DNA from: an uncultured Clostridia bacterium
GTDB taxonomy: Bacteria; Bacillota; Clostridia; TANB77; CAG-508
Direction: 5' to 3'
NCBI GenBank assembly: GCA_947599995.1
Contig: CANQFW010000004.1
Location: forward strand, 1-32,349
Length of the DNA: 32,349 nt
Part shown: piece after piece, positions 26,883 to 32,349 of the stretch
Numbering within the stretch: position 1 is the stretch's first letter
How the letters are laid out: every line of letters begins with the position of its first letter
The notes under the pieces: model-generated
Told to the model about the DNA's origin: nothing
Database searches by the model: none
The model's input: only the letters and a program-made list of their open reading frames with translations
Made by a program: the position numbers and the translations under genes

Positions 26883-27891
26883 TTTTTTCTGCCTCCTTAT
26901 TATCTTCATCTTTTAAAAATATATTTGAGATTAATTTTTCTGCAATCATTAAAATATTATTCATTAACCAATATAATGCAAGTCCAAGTGGTGCTATAGA
27001 TGCAATTGATACAGACATTATAGGCATCATCCATGCCATCATCTTATTTGATTGTGCTAGGGCATCTACTTCTCCCTGATCATTTTGATTTTCATTTATT
27101 TTTTTATTTTGTGTAGTAGTAGTAAGTCTTATAGAAATAAATGATGAAATTACATATAATACTGGTATTATAAATACTTTTATATCTTTCGCATCTTGAG
27201 ATGGGATTTTACTTAAATCTACACCTAGAAAATCCATATTCAAATTAACCTGATCAACGTAATCATGTATATTAAATTGACCATTATTATTTTGATTAGA
27301 TTCCTCCAAGTTTGATTCTTGAGTTTCTGTATTACCTTCTGCATTTTCAACAATATTTTGAGTATTTGTCTGTGTGTTTTGCTCTATATTTTCAGTATCA
27401 ATACTTTCATTTTCTTCTACGGATTCTTGGTTTGCAAGATTTCTAACATAATTAATTATTGCAATTTCTTCATATCCTCTTGTTGCTCCATTTTCTTGAA
27501 CAATTTCTTTCATTTGATTTATTGCAGTGTTATCAATTTTTTTCATATATGTAAGTGGTGCTCTAACCAAATAGAAAACTGAAAATAATAGAATAATTTG
27601 TACAATCGAACTAAAACATCCAGAAAATGGACTCATATTCTCCCTTTTGTATAAACTCATTATTTCCTGATTTAACTTTTCTGGTTCATTTTTATATTTA
27701 AATTGTATTTGTTTCATTTCTTCTTGAATTTTAGCACTTTTTTTCATCGTTTTCTGTTGTTTTATTGATATTGGCAACATTAGCAATTTTACAAGTATTG
27801 AAAATAAAATAATGGCAAGTCCATAATTTTTAACAATCTCGTACAAAAAATTTAGTACATATCCAAAAAGATTAGCAAAAAAAGCTATCAT
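26875..27891 (-). CDS. yidC: Membrane protein insertase YidC (OxaA/Spo0IIIJ type)
   Basis: The 338-residue insertase has an N-terminal membrane segment and the conserved core with KLLMLPISIKQQKTMKKSAK, a cytoplasmic hairpin, and four further membrane segments ending at ~325. It inserts proteins into the membrane with or without SecYEG. It lacks the lipoprotein signal common in Gram-positive YidC. A hydrophilic stretch of about 50 residues rich in Asn, Gln, Thr and Glu (about 155-205) sits in the extracellular loop between the first and second core helices, longer than in typical homologues. It lies in the rpmH-rnpA-yidD-yidC-jag operon. Confidence 0.94.
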   Translation of the reverse strand: MIAFFANLFGYVLNFLYEIVKNYGLAIILFSILVKLLMLPISIKQQKTMKKSAKIQEEMKQIQFKYKNEPEKLNQEIMSLYKRENMSPFSGCFSSIVQIILLFSVFYLVRAPLTYMKKIDNTAINQMKEIVQENGATRGYEEIAIINYVRNLANQESVEENESIDTENIEQNTQTNTQNIVENAEGNTETQESNLEESNQNNNGQFNIHDYVDQVNLNMDFLGVDLSKIPSQDAKDIKVFIIPVLYVISSFISIRLTTTTQNKKINENQNDQGEVDALAQSNKMMAWMMPIMSVSIASIAPLGLALYWLMNNILMIAEKLISNIFLKDEDNKEAEKNA

Positions 27892-27909
27892 TTCTTACCT
27901 CCATATTCT

Positions 27910-28128
27910 TTATTTCAATGGATCATATCCACCTTTTGAAAATGGATTACATCTTATTATTCTCCATATTCCTAACAAAACGCCTTTTAAAATTCCATAT
28001 TTTTCAATAGCTTGCTTTGTGTACTCAGAACATGTTGGATAAAATTTACAATTAATATTTTTAGAAACTAACCATAAAGATATATTTTTTTGATACCAAA
28101 TGATTAGTTTTATTATAATTTTTTTCAT
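27910..28128 (-). CDS. yidD: Membrane protein insertion efficiency factor YidD
   Basis: The 72-residue protein has an amphipathic N-terminus, then CKFYPTCSEYTKQAI and RCNPFSKGGYDP, the diagnostic Cys and Gly-Gly-Tyr-Asp-Pro motifs of the YidD (DUF37) family. It sits between rnpA and yidC with spacings of 9 and 18 bases, the standard arrangement, and probably helps YidC-dependent insertion. Confidence 0.95.
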   Translation of the reverse strand: MKKIIIKLIIWYQKNISLWLVSKNINCKFYPTCSEYTKQAIEKYGILKGVLLGIWRIIRCNPFSKGGYDPLK

Positions 28129-28137
28129 TTATTTGCT

Positions 28138-28482
28138 CTAATCTATTATGATTCCAGATTTTTTCATTATTTCTTCCATGTCCTGTCCTATATTTTGAAA
28201 ATTTAAATCGTCTATATTTATTTTCTTTTTTAATAAAAATACTATTTCAAATCCTACTTGCATATTACTTTCAAGATTTTTATAATTTTCCCTAAGTAAT
28301 CTTTTAATTTTATTCCTTTTAACTGCTTTACCTAATTTGGTATTTACCGCTAGTCCTAGCGAATTATAAGATTTTTTATTTTTTATAATAAATGCTTGAA
28401 TATAACTTCCTGCAAAATAATTTCCCTTTGACAAAACTCTTCTGAACTCATAATTTTTCTTTAACATTTTTGTTATTTTCAT
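28138..28482 (-). CDS. rnpA: Ribonuclease P protein component
   Basis: The 114-residue basic protein has YEFRRVLSKGNYFAG near the start and the RNR-type motif AVKRNKIKRLLRE (about 53-65), the RNA-contact core of RnpA. It binds the catalytic RNase P RNA and helps mature tRNA 5' ends. The ATG at 28482 has a rather distant AAAGGA; an internal Met at codon 6 is a possible alternative start. It lies 119 bases after rpmH. Confidence 0.95.
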   Translation of the reverse strand: MKITKMLKKNYEFRRVLSKGNYFAGSYIQAFIIKNKKSYNSLGLAVNTKLGKAVKRNKIKRLLRENYKNLESNMQVGFEIVFLLKKKINIDDLNFQNIGQDMEEIMKKSGIIID

Positions 28483-28601
28483 GGTAATTTTCAGTCCTTT
28501 ACTGTTTTAGTATAATTTCTGCATAGAGTATTCTCTAGACAGAAATTACATACTTTTAACATAAGACTAAAACTTTTATTTAATCTTTTTATAAATACAT
28601 T

Positions 28602-28736
28602 TTATGCACAAAGTTTCTTTCTTCCTTTAGCACGTCTAGCTTTTAGAACTTTTCTACCAGATTTTGTAGACATTCTTTTCATAAATCCGTGTTCTTTTTT
28701 TGCTTGTCTTTTTTTAGGTTGAAATGTCATTTTCAT
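28602..28736 (-). CDS. rpmH: 50S ribosomal protein L34
   Basis: A 44-residue basic protein reads MKMTFQPKKRQAKKEHGF and continues with the L34 signature through GRKVLKARRAKGRKKL. GGAGG lies about 9 bases before the ATG at 28736. It is the first gene of the rpmH-rnpA-yidD-yidC-jag operon and faces away from dnaA, as in most bacteria. The C-terminal two residues, Cys-Ala, are slightly unusual (often Ser-Ala). Confidence 0.97.
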   Translation of the reverse strand: MKMTFQPKKRQAKKEHGFMKRMSTKSGRKVLKARRAKGRKKLCA

Positions 28737-28821
28737 TGTTAAGCACCTCCATTTTTTATAACTTTATTTATTTTTATAATAAACTAACTTGATTTGCGCT
28801 TTTTTTTACGCAAGTGTAAAC

Positions 28822-28850
28822 ATTATACAATTTTTTTTTTTAATTGTCAA
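28822..28850 (-). promoter_or_regulatory. Consensus promoter of the rpmH operon
   Basis: On the minus strand: -35 TTGACA (28845-28850), a 17-base spacer holding an unbroken A-tract of 11, -10 TATAAT (28822-28827). Both hexamers and the spacing are perfect for the housekeeping sigma factor. The leader to rpmH is about 80 bases. Confidence 0.85.
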
Positions 28851-29023
28851 TCAATTTTTTAAAATTTTAAATTTCCTAGTTAATCTTTTAAAATGTTTAA
28901 AAGTTTTAGTCTGTTAACAAGTAACAATATGCCTAAATATTTTATATAATTTTTAATTTTTCTGTTGCATTTTTGCCAAAAATGTTGTATAACACTTTTA
29001 TTAAAAAGCAAAAAAACAGAAAG

Positions 29024-29215
29024 TTATCCACAAGTTATTCACAGTTTGTGTACGAATTCTTTTAAAGTTATTGCACCAATATTTATTTTGTGGTATAATT
29101 CTTTAAAGTCTTATGGATGCTTAGGTTCGGCACTTAAAAATGTGTTCGGAATATACCTGATTTTTTACAACAATATTACAAAGTTATCAACACCTGTGGA
29201 TAACTTTGTGGATAA
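29024..29215. other. Upstream oriC part: DnaA-box cluster before dnaA
   Basis: DnaA boxes: TTATCCACA 29024-29032 (+), TTATTCACA 29035-29043 (+), TTATCAACA 29184-29192 (+), TTATCCACA reversed at 29195-29203 and 29207-29215. The last three are spaced about 12 bp apart and lie inside the dnaA leader, so DnaA bound there can also repress its own gene. The layout resembles the upstream half of the bipartite Bacillus origin. Confidence 0.8.
29071..29099 (+). promoter_or_regulatory. dnaA promoter
   Basis: -35 TTGCAC (29071-29076), a 17-base spacer, -10 TATAAT (29094-29099) with an upstream TGG extension. The transcript would carry a 200-base leader containing three DnaA boxes. Confidence 0.7.
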
Positions 29216-29305
29216 CTTTTTATATAAAAAGTTCACATTAGCTTACATAAATAGTTTCTGTGTATACAAAAATTTAGACATAAAATGTCAGAAAAGGAGG
29301 TTAAA

Positions 29306-30664
29306 ATGGAAGAACTAAATGAAACAACGCTAATGGAAAAAATAAAAGAGCTTCTTTTACCAGAAATGACTAACATATCTTTTAATACGTATATTAAACC
29401 TCTTAGCATAAAATCGATGAATAAAAATCACATAATTTTTAATTGTGATTGTCACTATAAAAAAGACCCTCTTCAAACTAAATATGCTAGTTTAATTCTA
29501 AATACAATTCAATATATAACAAACAAAGAATATACATTTTCAGTACATTCTCTTGATGAAGAAGAGAATAATGAACCGGAAAAAGAAGAAATTATATCAA
29601 ATCCAAAAAAACAAACTGATGACGAAATAGATTACTCTAATCAAACCTTAAATCCCAAATACACTTTTGATACATTTGTTGTAGGAAATAATAATAGATT
29701 TGCTCATGCAGCAGCACTTGCAGTAGGTGATAATCCTGCTAATACATATAATCCACTTTTTATTTATGGTGGAGTTGGTCTTGGAAAAACACATTTAATG
29801 CAAGCTGTTGGAAATAGAATTCTTCAAAATAACAGGCGAATGAATATTGTTTATGTTACATCAGAAAAATTTACAAATCATCTTATAAATTCTATAAGAG
29901 ATGGAAAAAATGATCCCTTTAGAAATAAATATAGAAATGCAGATGCACTTCTTATAGATGATATACAGTTTATTGCAAAAAAAGAAAGAGTTCAAGAGGA
30001 ATTTTTCCATACATTCAATACTTTATATGAAAATGGCAAACAGATTATTATATCAAGTGATAAACCACCTAGGGATATACCGTTTTTAGAAGATAGACTA
30101 AAATCAAGATTTGAATGGGGACTTCTAGCAGATATTTCTTGTCCAGACTACGAGACAAGAGTTGCAATACTTAGAAAAAAAGCATTAGATGAAAACATTA
30201 TAATTGATGATGCAATACTTGCAAACATAGCAACTAAAATTGATTCAAACATCAGAGAACTTGAAGGAGTATTTAATAAAATAGTGGCAAGAGCTTCTCT
30301 TATGCATAGTCCAATTACAATTGAGCTTGCAGAAAATGTTATAAATGAATTCATTGCTAAAAAGGAAAAAGTAATATCTTCAGAATTCATTCAAGAAACT
30401 GTTGCTAAATATTTTAGTATTGACAAAAAAGATTTAGCCGGTGATAAAAGGTCTAATGATATTGCTTTTCCAAGACAAATTGCAATGTATCTATGCAGAG
30501 ATGTAGCCAATATGTCTTTTCCACAAATAGGTATTGATTTTGGGAAAAGAGACCATTCAACTGTAATGCATGCATACAAGAAAATAGAAAAAGAACTAAA
30601 AGAAAAAACAAATACTAAATTAATTGTGGAAAGTGTGAAAAATATTATATTAAATAAAGAATAA
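29306..30664 (+). CDS. dnaA: Chromosomal replication initiator DnaA
   Basis: The ATG at 29306 (452 aa) is chosen over one at 29285 because AGGAGG lies 5 bases before it. Domain I spans about residues 1-80, with a short acidic linker. Domain III is AAA+ with Walker A GGVGLGKTH (about 154-162) and Walker B LLIDDIQFI. Domain IV contains the DnaA signature DHSTVMHAYKKI for box recognition. It melts the origin and loads the helicase. Flanked on both sides by DnaA boxes; full length. Confidence 0.98.
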   Translation: MEELNETTLMEKIKELLLPEMTNISFNTYIKPLSIKSMNKNHIIFNCDCHYKKDPLQTKYASLILNTIQYITNKEYTFSVHSLDEEENNEPEKEEIISNPKKQTDDEIDYSNQTLNPKYTFDTFVVGNNNRFAHAAALAVGDNPANTYNPLFIYGGVGLGKTHLMQAVGNRILQNNRRMNIVYVTSEKFTNHLINSIRDGKNDPFRNKYRNADALLIDDIQFIAKKERVQEEFFHTFNTLYENGKQIIISSDKPPRDIPFLEDRLKSRFEWGLLADISCPDYETRVAILRKKALDENIIIDDAILANIATKIDSNIRELEGVFNKIVARASLMHSPITIELAENVINEFIAKKEKVISSEFIQETVAKYFSIDKKDLAGDKRSNDIAFPRQIAMYLCRDVANMSFPQIGIDFGKRDHSTVMHAYKKIEKELKEKTNTKLIVESVKNIILNKE

Positions 30665-30765
30665 TTGAAAAATTAACTTTTTTTTAGTTTTAAAAAAATA
30701 TTTGTTTTTAGAAAAATTTGTTTCAAATTTTTTTCGTCTCTGTTCTTACGGAAGAGCTAGCTGAG

Positions 30766-30989
30766 ATATCCACATACCCATTGTGGATAAGCTGTTGATA
30801 AACTGTTGATAAATACTTTTCCACTTTTAAATGTGGAATCTGTGGATAACTACCCTCAGTTATCCACAGAATTATACACATGTTTTTCATTACGGCTCCA
30901 AAGTTTCCACATAGTTTTCCACACTTTCCACAACACTTACTACTACTACTACTATATATATCATTTATATTATAATAAAATAATAAAGC
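30766..30989. other. oriC core between dnaA and dnaN: DnaA boxes, DnaA-trio repeats and unwinding element
   Basis: Boxes: near-match ATATCCACA 30766-30774; reversed TTATCCACA at 30782-30790 and 30841-30849; reversed TTATCAACA at 30793-30801 and 30804-30812; TTATCCACA 30860-30868; TTATACACA 30872-30880; weak TTTTCCACA 30915-30923 and CTTTCCACA 30924-30932. Five TAC repeats follow at 30938-30952 (complement GTA, the DnaA-trio pattern), then a stretch of almost pure A/T to 30989. This is the expected order box, trio, unwinding element of the known Bacillus basal origin. Confidence 0.85.
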
Positions 30990-31020
30990 CAAATACAAAA
31001 AAATTGAAAGGATGATTTTA

Positions 31021-32136
31021 ATGAAATTTATTTGTTATAAAGATAAAATACTTAAAGCTCTTAACTCCGTAGTAAAAGGTGTAGCAACTAAAACTACAAT
31101 GCCTATACTTGAAGGAATACTAATTCAAACAAACGACAATGAAATAAAACTAACTACGTACGATTTAGAAATAGGAATTGAATACACAATGGAATGTGAA
31201 ATTCGAGAGCAGGGTAGTACAGTAGTTAATGCCACAATGTTTACAGAAATTATAAGAAAATTACCAGATTCTGAAATAAATATTAGCTTAAATGAAAATA
31301 ATTTACTAACAATAGAGTGTGAAGGTTCTTTATATAAATTAGCAACAATGAATCCAGATGAATTTCCGGAACTTCCAAAAATTGAAATTGAAAATTCAAT
31401 AGATTTAGAGCAAAGAGCATTAAAGAATATGATTAAAAAAACAATTTTTGCTGTAAGTACTGAAGAGAATAGGCCAATCTTTACAGGATGTCTGTTTGAA
31501 ATAAAAAATAATAAATTAAATGTAGTAGCAATAGACGGTTTTAGATTAGCAATAAGAACTATAAATTTACCAACTCCTACTGTTGATTTTAAAGCAGTAA
31601 TTCCTGCAAAAACACTTAATGAGGTAAATAAAATTCTTTCTGATTCATTCGAAAATGTAAAAATTGGAGTTTCAAAAAATCAAGCACTTTTCGAAATGGA
31701 AAGATGTAAATTAGTGACAAGAATTTTAGACGGACAATTTTTAAACTATAATTCTGTTATACCAAATGAATGGAAGACAAGAATAAGGGTAGAAAAAAGT
31801 AGTTTGCAAAATAGTTTTGAAAGAATAAGTTTAATTTCAGCATCAAGTATTGAAAAAGAGAAGAAATATCCTGTAAAAGTTTCAATTGATTTAGGAAAAA
31901 TGACAATATCTTGCACAAATCAAACTGGAGATGCTAAAGAAGAATTATATATCTCTACTGAAGGTCAAAACTTAGAGGTAGGGTTTAATCCAAAATATTT
32001 CTTAGACAGCTTAAAAGCGATTGATGAAGAAGAAATATTTGTAGAATTTGGTACAAATATTTCACCATGCTTAATAAAATCAGTTGATCACAATGATTAT
32101 ATATATATGATTTTACCAATAAGATTAGAAAAATAA
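31021..32136 (+). CDS. dnaN: DNA polymerase III beta subunit (sliding clamp)
   Basis: The start at 31021 (371 aa, MKFICYKDKIL) is preferred to the ATG at 31012, which overlaps the ribosome binding site AAAGGA (31007-31012). The protein shows the three-fold clamp layout, with typical TTMPILEGILI at the start, ENRPIFTGCLFEI in the middle and YMILPIRL at the C-terminus, which forms part of the partner-binding pocket. It encircles DNA and tethers polymerase. It lies 356 bases after dnaA with the oriC core between. Confidence 0.97.
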   Translation: MKFICYKDKILKALNSVVKGVATKTTMPILEGILIQTNDNEIKLTTYDLEIGIEYTMECEIREQGSTVVNATMFTEIIRKLPDSEINISLNENNLLTIECEGSLYKLATMNPDEFPELPKIEIENSIDLEQRALKNMIKKTIFAVSTEENRPIFTGCLFEIKNNKLNVVAIDGFRLAIRTINLPTPTVDFKAVIPAKTLNEVNKILSDSFENVKIGVSKNQALFEMERCKLVTRILDGQFLNYNSVIPNEWKTRIRVEKSSLQNSFERISLISASSIEKEKKYPVKVSIDLGKMTISCTNQTGDAKEELYISTEGQNLEVGFNPKYFLDSLKAIDEEEIFVEFGTNISPCLIKSVDHNDYIYMILPIRLEK

Positions 32137-32349
32137 GAATTAGTTATCCACATTTTGTAAATAAAATGTGGATAACAATGTTTTTAATGAATTATAAAAA
32201 GATGAAAATAAAAATAGATATATATAAATATACAAAAAAAATAAAAATGAAAAAATTACGAGGCTTTAAAATCAAAAATAAGACATTTTTAAATATTTTT
32301 TATATAGTTTTACATTTAAAATAAAATTTATAAAAAATAAAATAAAAAA
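32137..32349. other. Post-dnaN gap with a palindromic pair of DnaA boxes
   Basis: A perfect inverted repeat has arms GTTATCCACATTTT (32143-32156) and AAAATGTGGATAAC (32163-32176) around a 6-base loop. Each arm holds a perfect DnaA box. It lies 6 bases past the dnaN stop and a short T-run follows, so it may double as a terminator. The rest to the window end is nearly pure A/T with no gene. Confidence 0.65.

Noticed and set aside
28965..29318. 117-residue frame across the DnaA-box region upstream of dnaA
   Set aside because: It runs through DnaA boxes and the dnaA promoter and overlaps dnaA in another frame; no family resemblance or ribosome site.
30938..30956. TAC repeats as the beginning of a CRISPR or satellite array
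   Set aside because: The unit is 3 bp without spacers, and its position next to DnaA boxes fits a DnaA-trio. No CRISPR array was seen anywhere in the window.

Overview
The window comes from an AT-rich, low-GC Firmicute, most likely an anaerobic, spore-forming Clostridia relative. It covers the chromosomal replication origin. The right half holds the conserved origin gene order: parB, parA, rsmG, mnmG, mnmE, jag, yidC, yidD, rnpA and rpmH on the minus strand, then dnaA and dnaN on the plus strand. DnaA-box clusters lie upstream of dnaA, between dnaA and dnaN, and just after dnaN. Three perfect Spo0A-type boxes upstream of parA-parB (soj-spo0J) and a large oxygen-sensitive acyl-CoA dehydratase activase-type protein at the left end fit a sporulating anaerobe.

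Layout: 175-4521 activase-related protein (+); 4688-5386 membrane-anchored J-domain protein (+); a shared bidirectional terminator; 5436-18827 a minus-strand type IV secretion (T4SS) cluster; 19100-19331 two tRNA-Ser genes; 19509-28736 the origin-proximal housekeeping genes; 28737-32349 oriC with dnaA and dnaN. In transcription order the T4SS cluster encodes a VirB2-like pilin, a PrgI/VirB3-like protein, a 401-aa membrane protein, the VirB4 ATPase, two more VirB2-like proteins, a TrbL/VirB6-like channel protein, a VirB8-like protein, a large NlpC/P60 peptidoglycan hydrolase (VirB1-like role) and a second VirB8/TcpC-like protein. That is nearly a complete Gram-positive T4SS core, but no relaxase, coupling ATPase (VirD4), integrase or attachment repeats are visible.

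The most unusual signal concerns the codon CGG. Two genes, mnmE and the T4SS hydrolase gene, are each split by a single +1 shift. In both, the shift falls at an in-frame CGG, and skipping its C to read GGN (Gly) restores the long downstream frame. In mnmE the join rebuilds the invariant Pro-Gly of the N-terminal motif, so the shift point is fixed to the base. Reading the other coding sequences by eye I found no other in-frame CGG. CGG may therefore be an unassigned codon that provokes +1 frameshifting in this organism. Two coincidental one-base errors or mutations are the alternative.
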